Position numbers and translations under genes: made by a program. The notes below the pieces were generated by a model. That model searched no databases. It worked only from the letters and a program-made list of their open reading frames with translations, and had not been told where the DNA came from. Shown in pieces: positions 24,882 to 37,074 of a stretch of 64,000 nt of DNA. Origin of the DNA: Albugo candida (Eukaryota; Oomycota; Peronosporomycetes; Albuginales); assembly GCA_040437565.1 (NCBI GenBank), contig JBDOQK010000026.1, positions 1-64,000 of the forward strand. The letters are read 5' to 3'. Position 1 is the first letter of the stretch; every line of letters begins with the position of its first letter.

Positions 24882-25731
24882 GGGAATCGTTTTTCAGCCC
24901 CCACCTTTTCTGTAATCAGCCCCCAGCCTTCATAAATTAATGGGAATCGTAGCCTTTGATTGGTTTAAACAAATATAACAGAATAAATGATTCAAATTAC
25001 AGAAATCGTTATCTAGCCAATAAATAGAAAGCGTGGCCTCTGGTTGGTCTGAATAGATGCAACGGAATATATAAAAGTATATATTAATCACACTGTTATC
25101 TCCTGCAACTTCAACTTCAATTTACTTGTAGGCTTGTTGTCATCTAGAATGGGCTATCCTTGCGCCCATGCTTTTCGTCATCGAGTAATACCACTGTCTG
25201 TTAATGATTTTGATCAGCATTGGTGGCTGTTACAGCCAGTACCAATTCATAATGAGGCTGGGACCATGTCAATTGGAATTGAAATAACATTAAAAACGAT
25301 TACTGATGAGTATGCGGATACTTCCAATCATCGTAAGCATGTGCTGGTAGACTATATCCTGGCATTCCCAGAGAAATTCGCGATCGTGTGCAAGTTCGCA
25401 CGCGTGGTAGGCCATCGAACTTAACGCAGCAACTTCCATCGAAGTTCGAGCATGTTACTGGTGCTTTGATGCTTCTGTGCATCGCCGAAGATGTCGGAAA
25501 TGCCAACGGACAGGCCACAATGCCAGAAGCTGCCGACCAGCAGCACTAACAACACCAGCAACACCTGCAGCAGTAGATTTAGATATAGACTTAGATTAAG
25601 TCATACAAAATTGCAGAAATCGAAGCTTTTTTGTGTTTATTTCATTGTATTTATTCCGTTTCATCTATTCAGACCAAACAGAGGTCACGCTTTCTAAATT
25701 TATAAAGGGTGGAGTCTGGATAACGATTCCC
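24882..25731 (+). mobile_element. Mutator-like element with TIRs, SWIM and zinc-knuckle remnant, inserted in copia copy 2
   Basis: Left end GGGAATCGTTTTTCAGCCCCC and the reverse complement of the right end GGGAATCGTTATCCAG form inverted repeats related to those of the 2.0-2.8 kb element. The left repeat contains two tandem sub-blocks (about 24,882-25,006 and 25,007-25,080). Inside, on the plus strand, is the C-terminal part of a MULE transposase: a SWIM zinc-finger piece (MGYPCAHAFRHR, about 25,149-25,185, followed by FDQHWWLL), then a CX2CX4HX4C zinc knuckle (CRKCQRTGHNARSC, about 25,490-25,530) and an acidic DLDIDLD tail. The catalytic core is absent, so it is an internally deleted copy. 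Flanking 9-mers do not match. Confidence 0.72.
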
Positions 25732-25739
25732 GTACTTTA

Positions 25740-27897
25740 ATTTTATTTAGGGTATTGATATCCCGACAACTTTTTTTTAATTACAGCATGTCTAGTTGAA
25801 TTATTACTCACAACTTTTTCTTTTTTACTAAATACATAAATAATTTTACATTTCTAACTGATTACATCCATAAATTCCCTAAATTGTTGCTCCAACAACT
25901 TCAATCGAGACTTATTTGTGATTGGCTAATACACAGATATTTTAACTGTGATAGGCTAATACATATGACAATTTCCATTTGACACATATTTCTATTTCTA
26001 TACGCTGCCTACCAGATTGCAATATGCTTCCCCCACCAGTACATCAAACCTACAACACATTTGAAGAGCTCTTCAAAGCTGTACAAAGAGTTTGCATTCA
26101 TTGAAGGCTATGCGTTGGCTATGAAGAGCTCTACCAAAAATCTGCGATACTACATAAAGTGCGACTTAGGAAGGACATACGATACAGGGTAAAATTTTTA
26201 GCACAAAATTTCAGCTCTACTTTTACAAAGTAAAACAGGTCAAACCTTCCTCAGAAGGATCGACAGCGCCAAACTGCCACCAAGTTAATTGAATGCCTGT
26301 TTTTGCTCTACGAACAATATATTCACGTGATTCAAAATTGAGATTGCTTATAAAAAAGGTCAGCATAGCCATGAAAATCAAAAGATATTGCTGGGCATCT
26401 AATAGCACGAAGGCTTACTATTACGGCAAAAACAACAATTCAAAGGTGCCTTCAACCTGGAGCTAGACCTAGCGAGGCGAGAAAAGCTCTTGAACTACAA
26501 GATTCATTGAATAGAGCTAGCATGAGGGACATTTACAATGAAAAGGTAAAGTCATGAATCAGTCTCAGAGATTTGTGTACTTGAATATGTTAGAATTTTA
26601 TTTTATTCTAATCATTTCACTTTCCAGGGTAAGATGCGAAATCAGTCCCTCAATGGCAGAACACAAATCGCAGCACTACTTGAGGAAGTCAATGAAGACC
26701 ATTACATCTCTTCAACCAAATGCAGCAATGACAACAATCTGACGCATCTTTTTTTGCCAATCCAAAGTCCATCAAGTTGACGCGCCGCTTTCCTCCTGAT
26801 TTGTTCTTGGACTGCACATACAAGACAAACAAGTATAAAATGCCCTGCTTCATACTGTTGGGTTTACTTGCCTGAATTCAACATTCTCACCATCCTTTAC
26901 ATTCCTACCGAAGGAGCATCAGGAGTACTACATATGGGCGCTAAACCAGATCAAAAGTATCTATAATGGGGTATCCTCTCGGAAGGTCATACTCACAGAT
27001 CGCGAGCTTGCGCTAGTTAAGGCTGTCCAGGAAGTTTTTCCATCAAGCAAGCATTACTTTGACGTTGGCATATTGAAAAAAATGTGCTGGCAAACTGTAA
27101 GGGCAAATTTGGTACTTCAAAATAATGTGATGATTTTATGAGTGATTGGTCACGCGTAAGTAATGTGATGATTTTATGAGTGATTGGTCACGCGTAAGTA
27201 ATGTTTCTCATGAAAAAACACAGATTTTATTAGTATCTAATTGTAAGAATCATTCTTACAGTTGCAGAACAGCAGAAACCCTGAACTCTTAGCAGCTCGT
27301 GGTAAAAGATGAAAATCAAGTATGAATACAAGCCAAATCTATTTTTGTACTTGGAAGAGACATGGCTTGTGCACAAGGAATGATTTGTAACAGCATGGAC
27401 AAAGTTTTACCCTCACTTCGGGACTATCAATACATCGAGTTGAAGGAGCACATGCCACAATCAAAAGATGGTTAAAGGTGTCAACAATGGATCTACGAGA
27501 TGTAAGTGTCAAGTTAACTAATTGTCTACAGCAGCAGGAGAGGGAGTTTCGAAAGCAGTTGCAGAAACAGAAACTCGAGCTTACCATGATCTAAATGACA
27601 GGATATATGATGGTATAGTGCGTAAGGTGTCTTCCTTTGCTCTGAGAAAAATAAAAGATGAAATCAAGGAGGACTTGGCTGGAAACAGGGAAGGAACTTG
27701 CGCGCATGCTTTCGAAGAAATTTATGGTCTACCCTGCTGGCACTCCCTTTCCAAAAAAATCGAAAATGACCAAACTCTCCAGCCATCCGACATCCACCAA
27801 CAATGGCACCTTTCTCCAGAAATCGAACCAGCAGTCTCAGAGGATGCTGAAGAAGATTCAGAGACTGGTATTGGGGAATACCAGCGAGGCATGCTGA
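25740..27897 (+). mobile_element. Second Mutator-like transposase relic (FAR1-like N-terminus, MULE core, SWIM)
   Basis: A longer MULE of another subfamily. Near 26,090-26,190 a FAR1-like start (FAFIEGYALAMKSSTKNLRY, then KCDLGRTYDTG) is visible. The transposase core follows at about 26,785-27,110: FPPDLFLDCTYKTNKYKMP holds the first catalytic Asp, VILTDRELALVKAVQEVFP the second, and the 'HIEKN' block follows in another frame. A SWIM-type CX(n)C-H piece (GLPCWHSL) lies at about 27,730, with an acidic tail to 27,890. Several frame changes, stops and a 38-bp tandem duplication (27,123-27,198) show it is dead. No terminal repeats were recognised, so the ends are approximate; copia sequence resumes at about 27,898. 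Confidence 0.7.
27123..27198. repeat. 38-bp tandem duplication
   Basis: Two consecutive identical copies of a 38-bp unit (27,123-27,160 and 27,161-27,198), each containing TGATGATTTTATGAGTGATT and CACGCGTAAG. It lies in the relic transposase between its core and the SWIM piece. Confidence 0.9.
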
Positions 27898-29225
27898 CGT
27901 ACCTAATGCGTACGTGAAGCTACCAAAAGAAAAGAACCTGGACTTGTACTTGTACTTGCACGTGCCTCAAGTAATCGAAATATCGATTTTCCAAGCTAGA
28001 TGAACTCGGTGTTACGGGTCGTGATTATTGGTACTACGATTACATTAGAGTCTGTATGGGTTAAAACAGGCATGACGGCTATGTAGTCACCTTTTGCATT
28101 AAAAGCTGAGCGATGCAAGTTTTAAGCACAGTCTCACTGACTCATGTTTATGTTACGACCAAGACACAAATGGAATTACAGTTTCGGGGGTATATGTCGA
28201 CGTATAATGATAACGGGAAAAGTCTCTCGAGAATCGAGCCTACATTTGATAGTATTTCAAGCATTTCAATCAAGAATCACGGACCGTCAGTAAGTTTCTG
28301 GGAATGCGAGTTCGGTACACCGAAGATGATGGATACTCTTTGGATCAGGAACCGTCCATATGCGATTTGATAACGAAAATGGTTCTAGATGAAGCGCATC
28401 CGGTCCTCACGCCTATCGGTCAAGACTACAGCGATAGCACAACATCAAAATTCGGACCGCTTGCAGATGCATTCAGTCAAGTAGGCAACAATCAAGAAGT
28501 TTCAGTCTTTGGCGGGAAGCCTTTTATGGTTTGCGCTTTGCACTGATCCAGACATCAGTCTCGCTTTACACAAGCTGACGAGACGTAGAATGCACCGACA
28601 ACAGCCGACTGGGCGTTAGGGGTCATAGTGGTGAAGTATCTCAAGTGTACGAAAAGTCTAAGGCTCTATGTGGGTGGTGAAGTATGCACCAATCCCAGAG
28701 AAGTCAATCTAGAAGCGTTTTCAGATGCTGATCATGCGGCGGATGATGAATCGAGAAAGAGCATATCTGGTACAGCATTTATTTTGTATGGATGGCGATG
28801 AGCTGGTCATGCAAAAAGAAGCACTCAGTGGCATTATCGACGTTGAAAGCGGAGTTCGTAGCAGCATCGAAGTCATTGCAGGAATTACTTGGAGCAAGGG
28901 AATTATTCAAAGAGTTGAATTTCAAAGTGAAGGAGCCAATGATCTTGTGGATAGATAACCAGGCGGCTATCAGTCAGTTTTTTAGCGAAGCTACTTCAAT
29001 CAAGGCTAAGCATATCGACGTCCGATTTAAAGTCGTTAGAGCTAGCATGATTAAACAAATAGCGCGCCAAGGTACGTGCATACAGCGAAGATGATGGCCA
29101 ACTTACAGACAAAGGTGTTTTTCCGACACCAAAATTTTCTCAGCCAAGAGAGTTATGGCAGTTACGGGATCGAACGATGAAAGTTGAAGATGACACAATT
29201 TTGAGTGCAACCAGAAAGGAAGGAT

Positions 29226-29373
29226 TGTTGGAAGAACTTAAGAAGGGCTATAGATTCTAGTGGCACTTGGTACTTACTCTAAACGATTGGTTAGGATTTT
29301 AATTTTCTAGAAATAAAACCTCAGGATCGGCAATTTTCCTGGAACGCGACCATCGTTCGCTCACCTGCCAACA
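29226..29373 (+). repeat. 3' LTR of copia copy 2
   Basis: A 148-bp LTR from TGTTGGAAG to CTGCCAACA, preceded by a purine tract (AGAAAGGAAGGA). Confidence 0.85.
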
Positions 29374-30556
29374 GAACATTATGTATGCGACTGACAGAAC
29401 AAGAAGTAATTCTGAAGTAATGCAGATTTTGCAACTTTGGCGCTACTACGAATTGATAGATATCGAAGAGGATGAAGTAGATGTAGATTTATCGCAGTAG
29501 GTATTTTTTGTCTCTATGACAATACCTAAAGCCGGCTTTTCGCTGCTTGGCGTGCACCGAAGAGGTTTTGGGGCAACATTGCGAAGCTCGTACTACCGAT
29601 GGAGTTCTTCGCTAGTTAATTTCTAATTCTGATTATCTCGTGCGAACATACTTGCAGGCTACATGAAAGCTATGCAAGTATTCTGTTCTTCACCGGCATG
29701 TAGACAACATAATCGCTGTGGCGCTCTTCCAACGAAGACAGGGCCGCCATTAGATCTATCAAGCTAATTGGTAGTTTGAATCAGGCCTCAGCATCAGCAT
29801 GTTGATGGGTTCCTCGCTTCTTTAGAAGCCTACACAGCATTATAGTTCGCTTGCAATAGCATTGAGGCCGAATGGTATACTGCATCACCTCACAATCATT
29901 CCTATAAGGTTACTTGCAGAGCTCGCTTTTTTTTCTTCTCAGATCGCCACCTACTTATCGTATACCTTCTCCTTCAAGTGGTGCTAAATTCTTGCAATCG
30001 CCAATTTATTTGGAGGATCGAGAGACTGCTGTTAGTTCAAGATTTGTTCGCTTGTGCCCCGACATTTTTTTGCGCGGTATGAGGATAAATTTAATGGGAT
30101 AGTGCATGACTAGCTTTGATCTTATGAGTGAAGTCTCGTGCACATTTTCATTTACGAAGTGAAATCTATCGTACGGTTAGGGTGTACTTGCTCAATCGAA
30201 GCCAAGTTGCGGCATGTCAGTTATCGAAATATATTGATTCAATATGCTATTACTTACCTTCATTTTCATGAGCCCTTACTTATCTAGAAATGACAATATG
30301 AATGCCATAAGTCATACACGTGAATGCCTGAAAAGTCCTTTTCATTCTCAGACAAAATGGGCAGCTTAAGATCACATCATGCAAAGTAGCAGAGAAAAGC
30401 GGTTCAAGCAACTGGTTGATGGGTAACAGAACATGTTTTTTTCATTTTATTTTTTATCCACCCACCTGATCCAGACAAAGTTCTTTCTTTTGCGCGTAGC
30501 TGTGATTCATCTCCTTGCGCTTGAGTCCCTATTCTTGTTCATTAGGTATTTCAACT
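29374..30556. other. No confident gene; short protein-like tail beside the LTR
   Basis: Immediately after the LTR an open plus-strand frame (about 29,375-29,500) ends ELIDIEEDEVDVDLSQ before a stop and might be the tail of an interrupted gene. The remainder shows only short frames. Confidence 0.35.
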
Positions 30557-31260
30557 ATTTCGAGAGATGTATTATATTGAGGATGGCTCAATGGAGGTTG
30601 CGGAACTCTTTTATTAAGTTCTTGGGTAAGCAGTTTAACGCTGTAGTAGGAGCATACTCTAGCCTGGATTCCTTGAATGACGCCGTTCTTTTCAGCAGTC
30701 TACGACCCTATTGAATTTGCTGCTGTCTGGTTAGCACGTACAAGTGAAGAAACGGCATCAAATATGCAAAAGACCTTCCGGTAGATTCGGGCAGGGACAT
30801 TTATGTCTATTGTTGGCTTAGCGAAACAAAGAGTACGAGTGTAGTACAAAAGGAGCAANNNNNNNNNNNNNNNNNNNNNNNNNNNNNNNNNNNNNNNNNN
30901 NNNNNNNNNNNNNNNNNNNNNNNNNNNNNNNNNNNNNNNNNNNNNNNNNNNNNNNNNNATTTCGAGAGATGTATTATATTGAGGATGGCTCAATGGAGGT
31001 TGCGGAACTCTTTTATTAAGTTCTTGGGTAAGCAGTTTAACGCTGTAGTAGGAGCATACTCTAGCCTGGATTCCTTGAATGACGCCGTTCTTTTCAGCAG
31101 TCTACGACCCTATTGAATTTGCTGCTGTCTGGTTAGCACGTACAAGTGAAGAAACGGCATCAAATATGCAAAAGACCTTCCGGTAGATTCGGGCAGGGAC
31201 ATTTATGTCTATTGTTGGCTTAGCGAAACAAAGAGTACGAGTGTAGTACAAAAGGAGCAA
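30557..31260. repeat. 100-N gap (30,859-30,958) flanked by a 302-bp direct copy
   Basis: Bases 30,557-30,858 recur at 30,959-31,260 without a difference that I can see, with 100 N between. This is best read as two overlapping contig ends placed side by side. Features in the copy should be counted once. Confidence 0.9.
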
Positions 31261-31317
31261 GAGAATCAGAATTATTTGCTATCTGCATTTATCCTCGGGT
31301 AATATTTTCCGGGCGTC

Positions 31318-32493
31318 TTACTGAGCGCAAACCGGTTGTTGCTCTTGTGATTGGTACTTTTCAAGCAGAGAAATTACTCTTTTTTTGAAATTACTTTTCG
31401 ATTGATCTGGGTCATCGTTGATCGCTGTATATACTTGGTGCTGGTATAGTATTTCATCTTCGTTGAATTTTTCGTCTTTCTCAATACGTTCTCTTTGATT
31501 TTTTATGTCCTTTTCTGCTTGAGTCTTATCTTTTCGAACAGAAACTTTCATTGAATCCCAATTAGTTGTTTCAGTTGCGTGTGGATCAGCCTTTACAACC
31601 TTGACGGTATAGTACATCAAATCTTCTTTCTTCCTCAAATCGGGATGAAACATGAGCATTGTAGCCAAAATGTCGGACGGGCAGAATTGAATGCCTCCCT
31701 TGATTCCATCTGCAATATCTCTAAGCTCTTGACGACTAGAACGTTCCAACAAAGCCTTTAGCTCCTGGTCCCATTGCTTTTGTCTTTTGATCAGACCTTT
31801 GAAAAGATCATTGCGTTCCATGTGTTCGGTGAAGAATTCTACAAGTTTCGGAAAAGTCTCTTTGGCCATACCGCCAGGATATTTGCTCACCAGGCCAGAA
31901 GATATGTGAATTTTATTTTCTAGTGCTGTTAAATTCATAAACTTCATAGTGTGTTCCGGGTCTCGGTATAGGTTATAATCGGCAGCATAACTGTCAGGAT
32001 CCCAGCCGCCAGACCAATAAATTTCGAGAATATTATCAAATTTAGCTTCGTGCTCTTCTTTTAATTCACACAAAACCATTGAAAGGCTCCTAAGAGGAGC
32101 AAGAATCAAGATATAGAACTTCATGTCCAAATTCATCAGCTCCGTTTTTAATATCTTATGAGATATTGCATCAATCGTATTAAAGGGTAGATTTTTGTCA
32201 TTGTGCGGCGAGTTCGCGCCATCCAATACTTGCAATCTGATTCCTGCAGTTTTAAAAATTTGTTTTATAAATACTCTTTTGTCGTCATTGGGCCACACAA
32301 GGTTGATTATAACTCCATATGCACAAATAGATTCTACATCCGGAGATTTTGCCATGAGAATAAGTGATAACATATCATCAGGTTCACCATCCGTCTCCAA
32401 TAGGCACTTGCCTTTCTGGCGACATTCGATAAAAGACAGCAGACAAAGTGCCCATACACAAACAAGCTGGAATCGCAGCTTGGAAGGAATCAT
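31318..32493 (-). CDS. Secreted nucleoside-hydrolase-like protein
   Basis: A 391-residue intronless frame starting at ATG 32,493. Residues 1-24 form a signal peptide (QLVCVWALCLLSFIEC), so it is probably exported. The body resembles inosine-uridine nucleoside hydrolases (PF01156), which cleave the N-glycosidic bond of nucleosides. ETDGEPDDMLSLILMA (about residues 32-47) stands where the family has its calcium-binding 'DTDPGxDDAxAL', and ADYNLYRDPEHTMKFM corresponds to 'AEFNIxxDPEAAxxV'. CPSDILATMLMFHPDL resembles the 'HDPLAxxxxxxP' block, with the His replaced. The C-terminal 90 residues are highly charged (KDKTQAEKDIKNQRERIEKD) and outside the family. Altered metal and active-site residues leave catalytic activity uncertain. 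It sits alone between transposon-rich and empty sequence, as oomycete secreted-protein genes often do. Confidence 0.8.
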   Translation of the reverse strand: MIPSKLRFQLVCVWALCLLSFIECRQKGKCLLETDGEPDDMLSLILMAKSPDVESICAYGVIINLVWPNDDKRVFIKQIFKTAGIRLQVLDGANSPHNDKNLPFNTIDAISHKILKTELMNLDMKFYILILAPLRSLSMVLCELKEEHEAKFDNILEIYWSGGWDPDSYAADYNLYRDPEHTMKFMNLTALENKIHISSGLVSKYPGGMAKETFPKLVEFFTEHMERNDLFKGLIKRQKQWDQELKALLERSSRQELRDIADGIKGGIQFCPSDILATMLMFHPDLRKKEDLMYYTVKVVKADPHATETTNWDSMKVSVRKDKTQAEKDIKNQRERIEKDEKFNEDEILYQHQVYTAINDDPDQSKSNFKKRVISLLEKYQSQEQQPVCAQ

Positions 32494-34561
32494 CGAAGAC
32501 TAGTGTTTGAGTTTAGGTGGGTTGCGTTCACGATTGCAAAAGTAAAAGTGATAGGCAACTTACCAACTCAATTTTTCACAAACACGTACCAGTAAATTTT
32601 GCTCGCTTTGTACACGCAATCATTTGCAACGGAATCTAAGGAATCGAATAGCACGACAGTATTACACAAAGATAGAAGCGATGCGCATGTGCCATCATAA
32701 ACCGAATAGTGTGAATCCATATTGTATTTTTTAACGGGAATATTCTCACTATATAATCTATTCCTTCTATAAATGAGCATTTCGCATATTTCCTTGCGAA
32801 TGACGTGATTGACAAAACCAGTAGAATGCTATATATCAGCCCTTTGTTACAGGTCCCGCAATCGAAGATAATATCGTAGCAGAAGGCCGATTACCGATGT
32901 CGGAAATGTATTCTATAAATGTACTTGCAACGTTTCTGTCTTTGACACATTATTCATCCAGCTAACATTTCGACTAGGTTATGTGGTTTCAGAGTACCCG
33001 CTGTACTTCTACCGCCATTTGTCAAAAAGCTATCAAAAGCGCTCATCTCATCTACAACGGGTCCTTGTGCAGCAACGGCGGCGTCCAATTCCTGAGTCGC
33101 GCTTATCGTCGTAACATTTAAGAAGTGCATTAACGGTGTTTGTCTTCTTTAACGCAAATTTGAATCGTCTGAGCTAGTTGCTTCCTGCGTGAGATTTGCC
33201 GCTAATATCACGCATAATGTCGCACTGGTGTGTTGGCCAGGATATCTAATTTTATCTAATTTTAATAGATCCTCTTCTTGACAGCTTGCTTGGATCTTTT
33301 GTCTGTATATTCTACCTTTGTACACATAAATGTGAGCGCTTCTTTTTCTGATTGAAAGTGGCGTCTTACTTGAATTCAATCCTAGACTATAGCTCAAATC
33401 ATGTCCAACGTCTGAAGTCCTTTACGTGTGCTACTTGAGCAAAGACCGATGCATAGCTTTAAAGTGATACCACATTAGAGATGAAGCGTCCACGACTACT
33501 AAGGAACACAACGATACAATAGACCTTACACACTGCTCACTTTATACGAGAAGAATGAGTCACTCCATCCAAAGTTGAATCGAAACAACTAAGGACTCGC
33601 ATTGTTTACGTAAATACTAGTTTGACGTGTTTCGGAAATTAATTCCGAAGTATTTTTTCGAAAATCGCAAACTGAAAATATCAAAAAAAGCAAGGCGTGG
33701 TAGACAGGTAGTTAAATTACTGGAAACCGGATCTACTGATTGCAGGACGGTAAGTTGAAGACCTCCACTGGTGGAAGGTCACCATCTCCTGAATAGTCGT
33801 AGGTAGTGAAAGGTCGTAGAGAGACATAAGATAGTTGCTAAGGGAGTTCCCAATATAGCTTCTAAACAGCAAGTCTTTGTGTATTATCTTTTGCATAGTT
33901 TCTAATAGAGATGTCATCCATCTGTCGACAATGTTCTGTATCGAGCAGTGCCCGATCGCTGATCTATTTGACCAAACCAGTAATTCGCCGTATATCTAAG
34001 TCGCATACATTGACGGAAAGCGTACAAGGCCTGACTGGTGTCTATACCAGATTTCCTCATTTCTTGTTTTCCAACTTCACTGCTTTTACTTGTCCAAATA
34101 CTCCACACGATCTATGTCATAGCTTTTAGATATTGTACTGACTTCTTTGACAGCATCCTATAGCCATCTTTGGAAGTAGAGACAGTTGTCTACTCCATCC
34201 AGCTCCATACGGAAACTTGTATGTGCGCGAATTTGATTGACAATGGCTTCCGAAGCGCTTCGTTTGGTAGAAATACCTGTAAGGACGGACTAATTGTTCA
34301 TAATATTACGTCGTTTCGAGCATAACAATCTTACGCTCCGCTGTCGCCAATATCATCAGCTTCTCGATAGGACGATTTGTTTTTGTGTCCGTTTCATGAT
34401 GGCTTGAGATCTTCGTTGATCACAACGTAACTTGATATCCAAGACAATCGCGTTTTGAAGATCTTCTCACCCAGTTTCGATACTGATAGAGACACGAAGA
34501 AAAATTCATTTCTGTTCAACAAAGATCGACAAGAGCCTCCTTACTTTCTTGGACGTCTTCA
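32494..34561. other. No recognisable gene (2 kb)
   Basis: Short frames only (up to about 82 codons), none with a family motif. Confidence 0.45.
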
Positions 34562-35311
34562 CGAGAGTTATTTATGCATACAATGAATTGAAAGTGAATG
34601 CTTATCGCTGAATGGAACTCTCAAATGCGGCAAATTTTGTCGTCCAAATAATTTCTCGATGTAAAATTGACAGCAAAGTTTTGTTTGACACATGCTTTGG
34701 TATGTGCGATGTTCATGCAATAATGACTTGGTATGTTTCGATCGCTATCATATACAGAAGACTTGAGGTCTGTACAAGAACCAACCTTTTGTGTCGAATG
34801 ACGTTATTCTCTACGCCATATTATCTGATGCCGCTTCTACCTCATTCAATTTGTGTGATTGCCTATTAGGCGAAGTTTTGTGTCCCNNNNNNNNNNNNNN
34901 NNNNNNNNNNNNNNNNNNNNNNNNNNNNNNNNNNNNNNNNNNNNNNNNNNNNNNNNNNNNNNNNNNNNNNNNNNNNNNNNNNNNNNCGAGAGTTATTTAT
35001 GCATACAATGAATTGAAAGTGAATGCTTATCGCTGAATGGAACTCTCAAATGCGGCAAATTTTGTCGTCCAAATAATTTCTCGATGTAAAATTGACAGCA
35101 AAGTTTTGTTTGACACATGCTTTGGTATGTGCGATGTTCATGCAATAATGACTTGGTATGTTTCGATCGCTATCATATACAGAAGACTTGAGGTCTGTAC
35201 AAGAACCAACCTTTTGTGTCGAATGACGTTATTCTCTACGCCATATTATCTGATGCCGCTTCTACCTCATTCAATTTGTGTGATTGCCTATTAGGCGAAG
35301 TTTTGTGTCCC
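34562..35311. repeat. 100-N gap (34,887-34,986) flanked by a 325-bp direct copy
   Basis: 34,562-34,886 and 34,987-35,311 are the same sequence, so an 85-codon frame appears twice (34,612-34,869 and 35,037-35,294). It has no recognised motif and is probably not a gene. The arrangement looks like unmerged contig ends. Confidence 0.9.
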
Positions 35312-37074
35312 CGTGACTGATAGGGTCCTGTTGTATTGGTTGAGGAAGGATGGGTTGAATCGTTTCGACAGACAATACGTTTAAATCAACACACGATCTA
35401 TCACAGCCAGATTTGATGATGAAACGTTTCTAATATGCAGACGAACGTAATTAGACCTAAACAGAGAGGTTTCTTGAGACATAACAAGTCGTTTTGATCA
35501 TCAGAAACGTTTCATTCTGTCTCTAGTCAGCAAACGGGTATATCTTGCTGTCAATTTTGCGAAGGGTGGCGCAACCATATGCAATAGCTGCCTGTGGTTG
35601 AGAATTTCACTCTGCAAATACGGATGATCGTTTTTACCTTGGCAACTGTTTTGATTGTATATGATAAATTTTGCTAGCAAGGAGTAGTGGCCGCTTTACT
35701 ACATGAAATGTCCTAAAACTGATGTACTCTCGAAAAAAAGGCACAGTTTAATTGTAGCTTCATACTTGACTGATTTACAGAGTTGGAGCAGAATATTACA
35801 AAGCGCAATGGCGGTCGTGGTACGAACAAACCTCCAACACATGGCGCGCCAAAAACAGAATATCCCAACAGACGCAATTATATATTGACTTGTTGTCAAA
35901 CCCTGGTCGTAGAGGATCTGCTAGAGTGATTGAAAACTCAGGATAGCTCAAAGACGACAAAATCTGTGGATTGCACAATCAGCGTTTGACCACAACACTC
36001 AATCGATACCAAAGCGATAAGAGGAAGATATATATATGAAGATAGCAGAGCATTACTCAATTTCCATCGATGTTGGCCAAGAAACCTTAGATGAAAGTAG
36101 ACTTCGGTGCATAACAATAAATACTGCTCGGATTAGCAAGCAGGATGAAGCATCGGCAGAAGACCCATCATTGTATGCCACCATGAAGAGTTGTTACATT
36201 CTGATCTATGACGGGTCAATGCCCTAGAATGAATACTTCCGCTAATGAGTAAACTTTCATTAATGTGTCGGCATAGGTTCTTTAAGGATCACCCTAGTCA
36301 GCAATGAGCCGGATCCTGCATATCATGATGTTCAAGTCAAGTGATCCCAACCCTACTGGTGGCTGCAACCCCTTGTTAATGTGTGTGCGCAGCGCTTATC
36401 ATATCTCCAGTCGTTTAAATAGTTGTCCTGGCTACCGTGCGGTATCTTGTCTTGGGCACGTATTTACATTCTCGAGACAGACCAACCTACACATGATTAA
36501 TTCCAGCTCTGGGATTAAGCCTTCTCAGCCACAAATAGGATTTAGGAAATTCTGCTTATATATAATCGAGAACACCGACCACCAAGAGTTGTACGTTCTA
36601 AAAGCACGGAGTAAAAGATTTGATACCTTTCGTCAAATCTATTCTATTTTGGCACGTTCATTTCAGCTGAACAATCATCCAACATTTGAGACAAAATTCA
36701 TCTATAGACTCTGTCATGCCAACCATATCGAATATTGCATAGTCTTTCCAGTCGCGCTCGTTGCAGCCTCGGTATTGTTAATTTCAAGAGAGATCCATTC
36801 TTGCATCCGTGATCGATGGTTGCTGAAGGTGTCAACAATTATATGTACATGTAGAGCTGTAGGGCTTTGTATATCATCAAGAATGTGTATTCGTTGATTC
36901 TTCTCAGGTGTCACATAACTAAAGCAAGTACACATCTACGCAATGGAATGCCAACTACTCGAGCGACTACGCAGTAGTGGGAATGACACAATAACGTCTG
37001 AAAGTGTACTAGATTATGAGAAAAATTCGACTTTGAAAACTTTGATAGAAGTGGAGAGAATGCATGTTAGAGGC
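35312..37074. other. No confident gene (1.8 kb)
   Basis: The longest frame, 36,304-36,897 (plus, 197 codons), has no recognisable domain and a composition like translated non-coding DNA, rich in Cys, Ser, Ile and Arg. I do not call it a gene. Confidence 0.4.

Larger units (their letters stand above)
22919..29373 (+). mobile_element. Ty1/copia LTR retrotransposon, copy 2 (broken, with nested DNA transposons)
   Basis: A second member of the same copia family, plus strand: 5' LTR (22,919-23,066), primer site, gag with a CCHC-type knuckle (about 23.07-24.1 kb), integrase remnants (about 24.4-24.88 kb), a 3-kb block of Mutator-like DNA (24.88-27.9 kb), reverse-transcriptase remnants (about 27.9-28.5 kb), RNase H remnants (about 28.7-29.1 kb), polypurine tract and 3' LTR (29,226-29,373). 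It is more decayed than copy 1, with well over ten breaks besides the insertions. The family resemblance to copy 1 remains clear throughout. Confidence 0.88.

Noticed and set aside
34612-35294. Two identical 85-codon frames, at first sight a tandem gene pair
   Set aside because: They lie in the duplicated contig ends around a 100-N gap, so there is only one copy and no sign that it is a gene.
36304-36897. Long plus-strand frame (197 codons)
   Set aside because: No domain, odd composition and no conserved-looking segment; probably a chance frame.
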